Positions 34,197 through 46,607 of a DNA stretch of 64,000 nt are shown in pieces. The stretch comes from Symsagittifera roscoffensis. Taxonomy: Eukaryota; Xenacoelomorpha; Acoela; Convolutidae. The DNA lies in NCBI RefSeq assembly GCF_963678635.1, contig NC_087070.1, positions 38,142,600 through 38,206,599 on the forward strand, in the 5' to 3' direction. A program made the translations under genes and the position numbers. The notes under the pieces were generated by a model. That model had not been told where the DNA came from. It worked only from the letters and a program-made list of their open reading frames with translations, and did no database searches. Numbering within the stretch: position 1 is the first letter of the stretch; each line of letters starts with the position of its first letter.

Positions 34197-34806
34197 ACAA
34201 AAAAAAAATCAGTGAAACTATGGGAGTATGCAGGCACAGACGGAGTAAGCGGTCTTTCGATTGATATCTTTTTTTTAAACTTTGCAAAAAGTGAAAAAAC
34301 ATTTCTCAAAGCGTCAAAAAATAAAATAAAAAACCCAACCGAATAACTTTCATAATACCAGTTTTTATCAAACAGGAATTCTAGGCATACATGCCGAGCA
34401 AGAAAGTTGAATTTCAATTAACAACGGAACAAAACGAATGAAGCAGAAAGAAAGCCAAAAAAATTGACATTATCGAGTGCGGAGTTAAAAAAAGAAATGA
34501 ATTGAACTGAGAAAGAAATCAAAATTTAAACGGCAAAAAAGTTCCAATCACCGAAAAAATTACAAGGAAGAACACTTGCAACTACCATGATATTTGCTAA
34601 CAGTACAAAAAAATCCGTTGATGTGGCAACGAAGTCTAGTTCTCGATAAATGCACACTTGCTTCGCAAGTGATACAATCCGCACCACTCCTCGAGAAAAT
34701 TCTTGAATTACTCGTGATTGCAATTATCATGAAAATGTTTCTTCTCCAGTTAAAATTATGGTCCGAAAAATATTATCGATTTTCTTCTGAAACCTAATTA
34801 TCTCAC

Positions 34807-35469
34807 CTTCAGGTAAGGTGTTCAGTCTGTTAACCCCTGGACAATCATTCTCATCAGCTGCGTCCATACACTGAGGGATTCCATCACAAAGCAGGTGTCT
34901 TTCTATACACCTCATCAAACCCTTGTCATCGAAGCACTTCGAATATCCCTTTTGCTCCATACACGCCGAGGCATACAGTTCTGATGTACTGTCGCAGAAC
35001 GATTTACTTTCGTGAGAAGGTAGGAACGGAAAACAGGGGTGTATACTATTACATGTCTGGAATGTACCACAGCCAAGGAAGTCTGGACTGTTTTTGACAA
35101 TCGAGGAGCACAGATTCTTGACCCCTTTGCAGAGACACTGCTCCTCATCTGATCCCCCGTCGCCGCAGTCGTCCACCCCGTTGCAGCGTAGCTCCTCTGG
35201 AATGCATTTGTTTGATTGCAGACAGTGGAACCAGCCATCTGGGCACGAACAAATTGCGTCATCCTCTTCCTCTCCGTTCGGACAGTTGAAAGCACCATCA
35301 CAAATGAAGAATTCTCGGATACATCCTGAGCCTTTCACGAGATGAGATAGTTTTTTCAACCCCTCTTTGCTATTTTCACCTTCATTCAAAATTCGTCTAA
35401 TGTGAGACGTATCGTGGCATGGAAATTGAAACTCCGACGCTCCACACGTTGCGTTGTAGATTTCAACCG
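34807..35469 (-). CDS. LRP4-like: LRP4-like receptor, exon 2 (LDLa cluster)
   Basis: This exon encodes residues 151-371, phase 1 at both ends (acceptor GCTGTTTCAG, donor GAAG|GTGAGA). At least three LDL-receptor class A modules are visible: CIREFFICDGAFNCPNGEEEDDAIC; a very clear one with FHCLQSNKCIPEELRC then CNGVDDCGDGGSDEEQC; and MRCIERHLLCDGIPQC with DAADENDC. The acidic DCxDxSDE-type ends bind calcium in this family. Between the second and third lies a Cys-rich stretch that does not fit the module well and may be a diverged copy. These modules sit before the propellers, which separates this protein from LRP5/6. Confidence 0.93.
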
Positions 35470-38400
35470 CTGAAACAGCACAACATTTCAACCCATTTCC
35501 ATATTCGATTGCAATACATAGAAATTCCATTTCCATATTCGACCCATATTCAAATTCAATTCATGCGATTGAAACAAGGTCAATTTTCTAATTAGCATCT
35601 CTACTTTCCTGTTTTTTTTTTTAAACCGTCAACATGATTCAATGTTCAGAATATAAACTTAGTCACTTTAGTCCAATTTCACTGCTGAAGGGAAAGGTAA
35701 TTGAAACCTAAATTCGCCTTTGCCACGCACTTTGTTTTTCACCTCACTAAAAACAGTATCAATACATATAAATTTGGGACTGTGAAACGACGAAATTGAT
35801 TTGAGTTTGCATAAAAATGATTATTTGATCTCTATTTTCCGAATCAGTTCCAGGTAAAATATATATGCAATGCGCAGTAATTGGAGTCGTGATTCAAGCT
35901 CCATTTAAAAATTTCCGCGAACATTTCCACATTCGAAAAAAAACAGACTTATCAGTTTTACTACTATGAATCTACTACCTTCAGACGGCAATAGTTCAAC
36001 CAACAATTGTAATTGGCATCCTAATCGCTTGAAGAAAATAGAAAAAGAAAAAAACGAGAAAAAAAAATTTTAAATCGAATTTTTTATTCCGACCGCTTCA
36101 CTACTTCAACCAAAAACTTGTTGGGCAAAACTGTGGCATTATATCAAAATTTTTTTGAGCCGTGACTTGGATTGCAAAAAAATCCGAATCTCCACTGCCG
36201 AGAAAATTGGTCTGAATTTTGCCGATTTTTACACCAAATTTCACCAAATTTTGTTGAAACTCACAATTCAATTTTGATGTTATTCAATTTAATTCTAGTG
36301 CAACTTGGACGTTATTTCAACTAAAATTATCTCTCATTTTGTAGTTTTTGTACCCAATTTAACAGCACTTTACAAAAAAAAGTTTCAATTTCTGTTTAAT
36401 ATTTTTCTCCATTTTTGAACTTCTTTACTTAAATCATGGTGGTCGAAGCATTCTGTGCTATTTGCACAGAAACATTCTTGTTATTTTTGCAATAACAGGT
36501 GTGGTTGAAACATCCGATGCTACTTGTACAGCACGCGGCTTTTCTTTCAATTTAAATCGATCATCTAGGAATGATTTTATAAATCTCAATATTTCTGAAA
36601 AAAAAAACTGGCTATGAACCCATTAACGCGTTTCTAAAAACATCGTATAAATAAATATTAAATCATTTTCTCGGTAATGTACACAACCTAAAAGGAAGTA
36701 CATCATAATTGTCTGCAGTTAGAACATGGAATTTAGTTGGGTAAAAATACCCATTTTACAAGTCCTTCTTGATTTTATCGCCGCATTGCAGTCATTTCAC
36801 CCCGGGCGGAGATAGTGTTGGATTTAAACAATAAACTCAACTCAGGGAAACTGGGGAGCAGTTTCGAAAAACGAATACGATTCGGGCTATAAATAGAAAA
36901 AGTACTAAGACGAAAAACTCCTCAACCTCTTTAGCAAGACATTTTGAGTCTAACCTGCAAAATAGCTATTCAAGCCAAAAAAAAATTTTCTAGTTCCTTT
37001 TTCTCAAAAATGAGTATCTAGTTTTTTCTACTAACTGTGTGTTATGTTGAAAGCACTGCGCTAGCAGCTTACATCAACAACAAGAGCAACGATTGTAATC
37101 TTAACGGAGACAATAGTTGCGATTAAACCGGTGAAAAGGAAGCAAAGCCCTTCTTTTGCAGCAATGTTGGCTTCCATTAGTTCAATCGATAGCCCACAAA
37201 AAACCTGCCACTGCAACACAGACACAACGTCAATTCACATACTCAGATATGTCAGCATATGCATCATCACGATGACTATTAGCTGCGTCAAAAGGCTTTT
37301 CACCCCACACAAGTACCAGACATATACATATCAAAAAGCCAATTGTAGCCACAAAACTCGATAAAACAGATGCCAATTATTGTAATGACCGTTTTGGACA
37401 ACCAGCTAGTAAAAAAAAGCTACACCCCGTAATAAATTTCAAAATACAACACAGAAAGAGTAAGCGCCAAAACTGCAGCTAATTCGTTGCAAGCATCAAT
37501 TTTCAATTCGTTTCTCGTTTTTATCGGAGCACGAACAGCGGGTAGGAAATGAAAATTTAGAAAGAAAAGAGTTTAACCCTAACTTCATACGTCAGTTAGT
37601 TTAGAGATAACTCCGAATTAAATGGACGTCTTGGTGGGTGGTCGTCTTTTTTAATTTAAGATGAAGAGAGGCGAAATAATTGGAACGAATGTTTGAAGAT
37701 CTAATCTTGGTGGTTGACACTTATCGACGCATCAGGAAAAGATGAATCGCTACCATGGGAATTGAAGATTTACTTATATTGAGAGTAGATATATACGCAT
37801 ATCTGCAGAGCACGCCTTAAGTACAAGCCATCTGCGCTTCTATTACCAACTTAAATCCCCAATCATTGATTGATATTGAGAGTTAATCAACTTCTGAAAA
37901 AAAACCGCAAATGAAATTTGCAGCATCAAAAAACAGCCTCGCACATTAAGGGTGAACGCCAAACTGAATGTCACTTTAAGAACCAACAGCCGGAAAAAAC
38001 TGTGAGCAAAGCCCAATTAAGTACCAGTCTAATTCATTTTTCCTATGATTTCAATAATTGGTACGGTCGTAGGCTATTTAACCATTGGTAAATGAAAGAA
38101 ATTGAGCTGTCTGCTAGTTTCTAAGGTGCGATCTCGACCCACGCTTTGTATCATTATTGGTGGTAAGCTTACCCTCGCGGTCAATTTATAACTTAATGCT
38201 AACAATATCCCCTCTAAGTCAGCTTACTATTACATAAGTACTAGTATAACTAACTGACATACATGCATAGGGTTACATGGTCGTTTCTTCCCTATAATTT
38301 CTAACTTTCGATCTGCAAGTGGGCTTGTCGCTTTCTAGGTACTATAACTTGGGGGGTCTTTGGATTTTGATGTCTATGTGCTAGGTTGTAATGTCTTGTC

Positions 38401-38700
38401 TTGTGTTGCTAATTTTGGTTTGCCTGTTTTGGCTTGCAGTCTTAAGTTAACAGATTTGATCTGCTTTGCTCGGCTTTCTTCTTTTCTGAAGTGTTTCAGC
38501 CACATTTGTCAATTTCTTAGCAGTTATTAGCAGTTGGCCTTGTATCTAATTATTAACAACAGGCTAACTGCATAATATGCCACCCACAGAACGCTAGAAC
38601 AACACAGATCTGCCATGTTTTCAATCACCAACACCAAATCACCCTGAGCCTCTTCAACTATCCTAACACTCAGAAAACTTCATCAAGTTTTAAACCTAAT
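35470..38700 (-). other. Intron 1 of the LRP4-like gene, low-repeat part A
   Basis: Intron 1 (35470-51037) is 15.6 kb long. In this first part I see almost none of the repeat families that crowd the rest. A small duplicated hairpin block lies at 36440-36535. The ORF at 37131-37364 has no support. The stretch is a candidate for regulatory sequence only because repeats are missing. Confidence 0.45.
36440..36535. repeat. Duplicated short hairpins
   Basis: TTCTGTGC (36451-36458) pairs with GCACAGAA (36464-36471) across a 5-nt loop, and TGTTATT (36479-36485) pairs with AATAACA (36491-36497). The phrase 'gtggtcgaagcattctgtgc' is echoed as 'gtggttgaaacatccgatgc' about 60 bp on. Confidence 0.5.
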
Positions 38701-39233
38701 TCATCGCATCCTGCGAAACCTATGAGAAAACATTTTTAACACGAGACAAAATGTTCAATTAACAAAAAAAAAAAAAAAAAATGCTTAGACGATCCAACCC
38801 AATAGGTGATCGCGCTACCACAGATTCAAAAAGTTTCGAACTTAAAAAGAAACCGGAAGTAAATTCGCGAAATACTTTTTTTTGAGCCTGAACAATTTTC
38901 AAGACTTTTCCTGAAAAAAAGAACGAAAAAAAAAAAGCATCGCGACCTATATAAGAGTCTGAACTGCGCTCATCGACTCTCAATAAATTTTAAATCATAT
39001 TAAATTAAAAGCCATAAGAGCCTTGTGTCAATAATAGTCATAATTACGGTGAAACTCATCCATTAGGTATTTGGTGACATTTGGCTGGTCAAAACTAATA
39101 ACTTCCGCCGACAACTCAATCAGAGGTCATTTCATTTCTGAAGGTCCCGACAACCAAACAGCTCAACTTGATAGCATAATTTCTGGAACTTATTAATTCC
39201 ATCCATTAAAAAACCATAGCCAAAAGAGTTGGA

Positions 39234-39587
39234 AAAGAGTCAAGGAACTCAAGTAACAAAAAAAACGACATTCTTTTTTGTAATTTTTTGAAACTTTCGC
39301 GAATTTCGGGAACAATTTATGATTGACACCTTTTTTGATAAAATTAACCCAATTTGAAAAAAACTGGATCAACTTTCGAAACTAGAATTCGATAACGTTT
39401 TTCGTGACCTTTACACTTTTGCTGTTGAATACTGGAGTTCGCCTTCCCTTTAAGAAAAGAAAAAAAAGTCAAACCGCGAAAAATTAGTTTTGAGCATGAA
39501 AAAGATTTAAGACTTTTTTTAGAAAAAAAAGAAAAAAAACATCATCGCGACATATATAATAGTCTGAACTATGATCATCGACATATA
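39234..39587. mobile_element. AAGAGTCAATGAACG-family element
   Basis: It starts AAAGAGTCAAGGAACTCAAG and ends CTATGATCATCGAC. The interior keeps 'aaattaacccaatttg', 'tttcgaaactagaa', 'tttttcgtgaccttta' and 'catcgcgaca'. Like many copies it is preceded by 'catagccaa.ag', so the true left end may lie about 25 bp further out. Confidence 0.6.
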
Positions 39588-41674
39588 AAAAAATCAAATC
39601 ATATTAACCTTAAAGCCTGAAATTTTTCAAAATATTATCACAACACATCATTTAACATAGCCAACAGATTGGTGGAAAAGAGTCAACGAACGCAAGGACA
39701 GAAAAAAACTGACTTTTTGAAGAAAAAAAAACACTTAATTTTTCTAATTGTAAAAAATATATGGCCTTAATGCTCTTCGTATTTCACGACGAATTAACAA
39801 TTGAAACTTTTTTGATACAATTAACTCAATTTGAGAAATCTGGATCAAAGGTAAATTTTTAATTCCGCTGGAAAATCTGAAAATCAAAATCCACTTTCTA
39901 ACTAGAAGTCGTTCACGTTTTTCTGCCCCATTTCCACGTTTATATTTGGCAAACTTACTTTAGCCAACTTTTAGCAGATGAATTTGAACTGAACTAAAAA
40001 AAAATATATATAATTAAGAGCATTCATATGCACATTAATATGTATAAATATGTGTCTTCTTACGTTCAGTGACTTTTTGAAGTCATTTCAACAAATAAAC
40101 GAAGACCGAAGAGTAGTTGGATCAACTAAACAACAACAAAATCCTTAACAAGTATAGCCGGTGTTCCGACCATATTCATAAGAACTACAAATAAAAATTC
40201 TTCAAATTAGTACATTCTTCAAATAAATGTCTTTTTTTTCTACGCTGTGATGATAAAAACATACAAACGCGTGAAAAATTAGTAAATTAAGCATAGTCAG
40301 CAACATCTGTCTTCAAAAACAAAATAAAAAAAGTTTTTTATTCTATTTTTCTAACAGTATCTTTAATTTTAAAAAAATTTCTTGCCAGGAAAACCCATAA
40401 TGTAGCTTTAGCAACTAATTTCCGTCTGGAAAAACTAGCCTAAAAACCTATTTAACAGGTTATCATCACTTCATTTGGTCAAAATTAGACGAAAAACCAA
40501 ATATTTTAAACCGGTTTTTCTCGGCAATGGGATTTTCTGGAAAGTTTTGAATGTCGTTAATAACGACTGAAAATGCTTTACAATGATATATCTTTCAACC
40601 TAGTCCGATGATTAATTGTCGTACCTGATTTTGCGTGGTGAAAAATTAAAACACACCCGAATACAAAGTTCCTCCCCATTTTCAATGGTCGGAACAAAAA
40701 CAGATTGTAAGACACTTATTTCTAGTGATTACAAAAATATTATCTTCTGGAGCGTCAATTGCCGTGTTAAGTTAACAGAAGCGAAGAGGACCTTATAACA
40801 CTTGCGATACAATTAAGACATTTCATAACAATAATTTGATAGAAAAAAAAAGAAATTGATTTTTTTTTTTGAAAAACTGAGCTGAAACAATTACTTGAAA
40901 TAAGAAAAAAATATATCTAGAAAACCGTTCTACCCTTGACTCGGATAATGTTCTAAAACAGCCTTATTAAACATTGAGAATCAAAAACTGAACGGCATCA
41001 GGGCGATAAAAGTTGGGTCGACCCTCATTAAGCCGAAAAAATTGAAGTAGTCATACAAAAAAATTCAAACTATAGAAATTTAGAACTTCTTATTTTTATG
41101 ACCCATCTATCTTGAAACTGGCAAAACCATAAAAACTCGACCTTTAAACTTCGCAATACAAGTTGAATAAACCGATACAACATTAGACGAACCCGTTCAC
41201 CAGAAAAAAAAACTATTCAAAATCAAAATTGGTAAATTTACGAAAAAGTACAGAACAACTTTCAATTCTATTAAAATAGTAATAAAAAACCTCAAGCTTT
41301 TGAAAAAGTTCCAGATAAAAAAAATTTCATTTGAAAAAAAAAACAGAAAATCAGCCGACAGAAATAAGGACGAAAACGACATATATATTTGAAAAAGCTG
41401 ACTAGTAGCTAGCTGAATGAACGTAAATTTAGTTTCAGGTACATTTTCAAGAAAATTAGCATGTCAGCTGCACGTAAAAGTCACTGCAGTAACTAATCGT
41501 ATTTCTTGCAGATTTTGTATGAAAAATTGTCTACGGGGAAAAAGTCTAGTTCCCGATTAGTAGCCACACGAAAGTGAAAAAAAATCCAAAAACCTCAAAG
41601 CTTTTCACACAGCTTCGCATTATTTGCCATGCAAAATCATAATCTGTGTGAAAACATAGCCAACAGAGAATTGG

Positions 41675-41990
41675 AAAAAGTCAATGAACGCAAGTTCACA
41701 GAAAAAAAATACTGAACTTTCGAATTTCAAAGAATTTCACCTTTCAAACTTCAACTTTCGAATTTATGAAAAAAAATAGATGGCTTTAAAGCTATTTGAA
41801 TTTTTAAAAGAGTTTACGATTGACATTTTTTTCATAAAAGTAGCCCAATTTGAGAAAACTGGATCAATAAGAAAACGTTTTATTTCGCTGGGATATCTGA
41901 AAATTAAACTCCACTTTCGAAACTAGAAGTCTATCACAATTTTTGTGACCTTCGCAATTTTGCTGCTCGATAGTGGAGTTTGCCCCTATA
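41675..41990. mobile_element. AAGAGTCAATGAACG-family element, right end missing
   Basis: It starts AAAAGTCAATGAACGCAAG after 'catagccaacagagaattgg', runs through 'gtagcccaatttgagaaaac' and 'cgaaactagaagtc', and breaks off at 'gtggagtttgcccc'. Confidence 0.55.
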
Positions 41991-42050
41991 CCTATTCAAC
42001 TCAAAACTTACCATCTTCATGCATCTATGACAAAAAAATCCCAACATTTA

Positions 42051-44214
42051 TTCACTTAATTTAACTAATTCTAAACGTCCTAAACATTTCGTTTTTCAAT
42101 CTTGCAAGCCTCACAGTTTCAGGAACTTACAAAAGTATTCAACTCAAAAGCTATCTCTCCAACCAAAACAGCTTATTAGGTAATGTTTATGTCTTCCAGA
42201 TAGGTATTGAGCTTCTCTTGGAATTATTTGAAACTAAGCTGTTCCTTCCAAGTCCAGCACAAAAAAAAAGATTTTTCATTCACTTCTGTTAACTGCTAAT
42301 ATTTTGCTAACCACCTAAATGATTAATTGAGCGAAAAATTTAAGGATATAATTAGGTTTTGGCTGCTAATTTATGTCTATGTGAGCATAGTCTGGAAATG
42401 AAATAAGATTAACATGTATCATAACATATTTGGAACAGGTAAGTCCATTTCCATGGCTCCCCCAGGGATGAGAAAGACGCAGGGGGTTGCATTAAAGTAT
42501 ATAAAAAAATGTTCGTGTCACAAATATCCATTCCCTCCTGATGTCCTGATGCAGTATAATATGCTTTGTTTTAATATCCCCAATACGCCTTGTATGACTA
42601 CTAGAACTATTACTTTTTTTTTACCACTGTGCGAAAACAAAGACAGACCCAAGCGCCGCGCCATGATTTGTTCAGTTCAGGGCAACTCTGCATATCCTAT
42701 ACTCATATATCCTCCATGCAGCAGTACGTGACGGTGGTCTGAGCTATTAAAAAAAGACTGAGGATGCCTATGGTTAAGGTCTTTGCTCTTTCTGTCTTTC
42801 TATTTCACATGGTCTTTGAGAAAGAGTCTAATTTTGAGCACATAAAGAGGCATGAAAGGAAATAGTTACACTCTTTAAACAGGCAAGCACAATAAAAACA
42901 CAACAGAAAATATTAATTTAGGCACACATTGCTACGAAGAACGAAAAAGAATGAAGAAAAGGCGAAAGGGAGCGAGCACATTTTAAGTAATTATGGCTGC
43001 AGACAAAGAAAAAAACATCAGTGGAGAAAATCTTGGAGTTCTATAGCTATTTACCCTCATACTTTCCAAGCCCCATCCCTAATTCCATTGCTATTCTCGC
43101 CGCCATATGGCCTGTTTTTTTTTCAGAGACGCCTCCCGCCCATTTCATTTCGAAGCACAAAGAAGATCAACTATTCTGCAGACAGTGCAAATCTCGGTAG
43201 CATCATAAAAAGGGGCCCGAACACACACAAAACCCACATGAGTGAAATGATTTCAAAAATCAAAGCTTGCTTAGAATAGGTTAATCAGTGGCATACAATG
43301 CTATCAGTAGCTGTGATGCTAAGGTAAGCGAATCGCTAGCGAAGCGTATCTTGCGGCTATTTGTTATTCACTCTCTAGACATCCAAGTCTATCCTGTCAC
43401 TATCTTTGACTGTAATACCATTCAATGTTAACTGTATCGACATCTGCATAAAAAGACATCGTCATGGTCCACTACGTTAACAGCTTAACAAGGGTTAATG
43501 AGCGTATTGTGCATATAAAAGATGAAAGCATTCACATCATGGCCAGCCGTTCCATTCCTACATTGTTCTTTTAAACGGTGTTTTGCTGTCTATATTCTAG
43601 TTAGTATTGTCTCGGCTTCACGTCTCACAATAGAAGACAGCCGACATTCTTTGATCAATGAACCAATTCAGTAATTCAGTTTTATAACCAAATAGACCTT
43701 ACATTCCTCCTCCTCCTCTTTCAACCTTCAACTCCCCTCGAGCCCCCCCCCCCCTCCCCTCGTCTGACAATCTTTTCACTATAATGACTGACCATTTCCT
43801 CAGTAAGACCAACAAGAGATCACGCACAATACCGCTCCTCGATTGATTGTGATCTTTATGCAAATTGAGATCATAACAAAGAGTACAACGAAAAAAAAAT
43901 GGTAACTAACTTTGATCCATTTAATAATCTTGAGTTTGGCTCGCTGATACACTATTTTAAATTATTACTAGCGTGTAACGCACCTGCGGTGCTTCAAACA
44001 GATTAATATACGTGAAAACTGATATAGATATAATATGAAGAAATGAAAGGAATGCAACCGTGACAATTTGCAACCCCTGAAAGTACCCTGACAGCCTCCC
44101 ACCACAGGGTTGCTAATTTCAGATTTTTACTTTCACTCAATATTCTGCTAAATATTTTCAATAAATTATAAGAAACGTCATATATCTAAAACTACAAGGA
44201 TTTGAGCAGTTATA
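42051..44214 (-). other. Intron 1, low-repeat part C
   Basis: There are few repeats here, and base composition looks more even than in the surroundings. Two plus-strand frames, 42414-42731 (105 codons) and 42929-43279 (116 codons), run against the host gene and show no domain, so I do not call them genes. A C-rich run lies at about 43745-43755. Such a stretch inside a long first intron is a reasonable place for enhancers, but nothing in the sequence proves it. Confidence 0.4.
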
Positions 44215-44606
44215 CTTTGGAGCAGGGGCGGATTTACCCTCCTCAGGGATTCGATCCTCTGCCGAACCAAAGGGTCCCCCTTTGTGCTATTTTGAAATAT
44301 CTATTTTTGATGGCGGATCCTAAAAACTTTCAAATCGACTTCGGCGCCAATATACACTAATTTTGAAGGGGGGAGCGTGCGCGTTCTTGGTCAAAATTTT
44401 CCAAAAATTGCCTAAAAACACCCTTTATAGCCTGTTTTTAAGTTTGCCTGCGGAGCAAAAAATTTGGCTAACACAGGGACTTTTTAGTGCTTCGGGAGAG
44501 CTCGAAAAATTAATTCGGTCGACCTAAAAAAGGGTCGACAAAAATTTCGAAAAATTTTCGAAAATCCGCCCCTCAAGAAAATCTTAGTTCCGCCCCTGCT
44601 TTGGAG
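44215..44606. mobile_element. Complete hAT-type MITE with 8-bp target duplication
   Basis: The element is 44223-44598 (376 bp). It begins CAGGGGCGGAT and ends TTCCGCCCCTG, giving terminal inverted repeats of about 10 bp. Both sides carry the 8-bp direct repeat CTTTGGAG (44215-44222 and 44599-44606). An 8-bp duplication with CAGGGGCGGA-like ends is typical of the hAT superfamily. It has no transposase, so it must have been moved by one encoded elsewhere. Confidence 0.92.
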
Positions 44607-44860
44607 GGAAGTTTCGCGCCCCTTGAGATTAACCTCACAATATCCAACTACAGGGTTGGGAAATTCAAATTTTTTAAATATAAGTTTTCTGGAAGTTTTT
44701 GAAAAAATCTCAAAAATCGTCGTATCTTTTAAACTAAAAGGATCTGTTTATTCATAATTGGAGGCTAAAATCGCAACAGCTGAGGGAACTCTGACAGCAT
44801 CCCACTATTGGGTTTCTAATTTAAAAATTGACAAAAAAAACTCTGATAGCCAACAGAAAA

Positions 44861-45186
44861 GTCGAAAAAAAATTCATTTCCATCGCAAATTACAATTAAA
44901 CTTAAACTTGCAAAAAATTCAATCGTTAAACATGCAAAAACAATACATTGAAAAAGCTCAAACATGGCGAGATAGTGAAGCTCGCATTTAAATATAAATA
45001 GATAGATAGATACACCAAAATATCAAATTAAACAAAAGATAAGGGTAGATCCGCATCGCAACTTAAATGCGGGCTTCACCTTCTAGCCATGTTTGAGCTT
45101 TTTCAATGTATTGTTTTTGCGTGTTTAACGATTGAATTTTTTGCAAGATAAATTGTATTTTCTGATGGAAATGATTTTTTTTCGAC
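44861..45186. repeat. Long inverted repeat with coding-like arms
   Basis: Arm 1 (about 44861-44993) and arm 2 (about 45060-45186) are inverted copies with about 66 bp between them, which includes a (GATA)n run. In arm 1 on the plus strand and arm 2 on the minus strand the same frame reads IQSLN.QKQYIEKAQTW and then EARI before a stop. The differences between the arms leave the frame intact over about 80 bp. The source protein is not recognised. Confidence 0.85.
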
Positions 45187-45541
45187 TATGTTATTTTTTT
45201 TCTATCATGTTAAAATAATTACTAAACTTCATATATTTTCTTTTTGAATTTTATTCAGGTGTCTGTTGAAAACAAAATTGCAGGTCAAAATCCTTCACTT
45301 AGTTCAAAAATCGAAATTGAGGATCGAAACTAAGGAAGTTCATATCATTAATTTCGATAAGCGATATGCTTCATCCGCTAAAGTTATTATGCAAAATACG
45401 ATCTGGAAAAGGAAGTGACATATACCCTTGCACAATAGCATCCCATTCATCCTACTTCTCAATTTCACGGTTTATTAAACATTTTTTATTTCATTTTTTC
45501 TCCCTAAAATGATTTCAATTTAGCAGCCAACAGACAGTTGG

Positions 45542-45883
45542 AAAAGAGTCAAAGAAAGCAAGGAAACAGAAAAAATACTTACTTGTTTTATGAAAAAACT
45601 TCAACTTTCGCATTTGAAAGAAAACAAATGGATGGCCTTATAGCTATAGCTCTTTGAATTTCTGAACAGTTTGTTTGGCGTTTTTTTGATAAAATTAACC
45701 CAATTTGAGAAAAACTGGATCAATAGGTAATTTATTTATTGCGCTGGAAATCAGAAAAATAAAGCCCGTTTTTGAAACTAAAAGCCATTCACGTTTTTTG
45801 TGACCTCCTTTTCACTTTTGCCGTTCGATGAGAAGTTTGTCACCAGGACCTATAAAAAGTCTACACTACGTACATTGACTCTT
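45542..45883. mobile_element. AAGAGTCAATGAACG-family element with internal deletion
   Basis: The left end is AAAGAGTCAAAGAAAGCAAG and the right end CTACGTACATTGACTCTT, clear inverted copies of each other. The part between 'gttcgatgagaagtttg' and 'ccaggacctata' is shorter than in full copies. Confidence 0.65.
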
Positions 45884-46607
45884 TATAAACGCATTAATTT
45901 TAAAAAGAACCATGAGATCTTTACATCTATATTGCATAACATTACAGGTCGTAAAAAAAATGGTGTTAAAAATAACACGCCGATGGAATAAAATATCAAA
46001 GCTGACAGATTTTAGCCGCAGGCATTCTCCTGTTATTTCAATTCTTCCTCGGTCTTAGCTGGACATGAATATTTGATGTGTACATTCCCAGCCTAATACA
46101 ACACTACACATTTACCATCACACTTTAAACAGCGGAAATCTGTGACTCCAGATAAAACGCGACAAAAAAGTAGAAACAGCGACAAAAATATAAAAAAAAG
46201 TAGAAACATATAATAAAAAAGCAGTTAAAAAATAACACGAATCCTTAGCAAACAAATCAATTTTTGAATATTTACTCAAAAATCAAACACAATCAGAAAA
46301 TATTGTTGTTTGCAGGTTTGACTTCACCACATCTATCAAGAGGTCATTGCTCTAAACTGAAAACCATAATTATGTTTTTTGAAGCAGTTGCCTCCAGATT
46401 TGAACCACTTGCTTTGAAGTTACTTCGCGGCATTACTTTTAGTCAGACGCATAATCAATGTTTCATTATCATAAACAAAAATAAACATTAATTGCAAACT
46501 AAGATAGAAAAAACCTCACTCAGATACATCAGCGGGCATTCGAAAGAACCAGGGGTTCGCTTTGATACAAACAGACAATCATTATTCAAAATCAGACACC
46601 GAAATGC

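Larger units (their letters stand above)
30262..34806 (-). other. Intron 2 of the LRP4-like gene
   Basis: This 4.5-kb intron contains a plus-strand tRNA-headed SINE (30491-30740), an AAGAGTCAATGAACG-family copy (31703-32139), R2 copy 2 (32926-33785) and another family copy (33777-34196). The stretch 30760-31690 looks single-copy and has no frame I would support. Confidence 0.65.
38701..42050 (-). other. Intron 1, repeat-rich part B
   Basis: It holds several copies of the AAGAGTCAATGAACG family (38830-38981, 39234-39587, 39677-39945, 41675-41990) and a weak R1 at about 40780. No exon is seen. Confidence 0.55.

Noticed and set aside
42414..43279. Two plus-strand ORFs of 105 and 116 codons in intron 1
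   Set aside because: There is no domain, no convincing splice context and no sign of codon bias; they are left as a note on the region.
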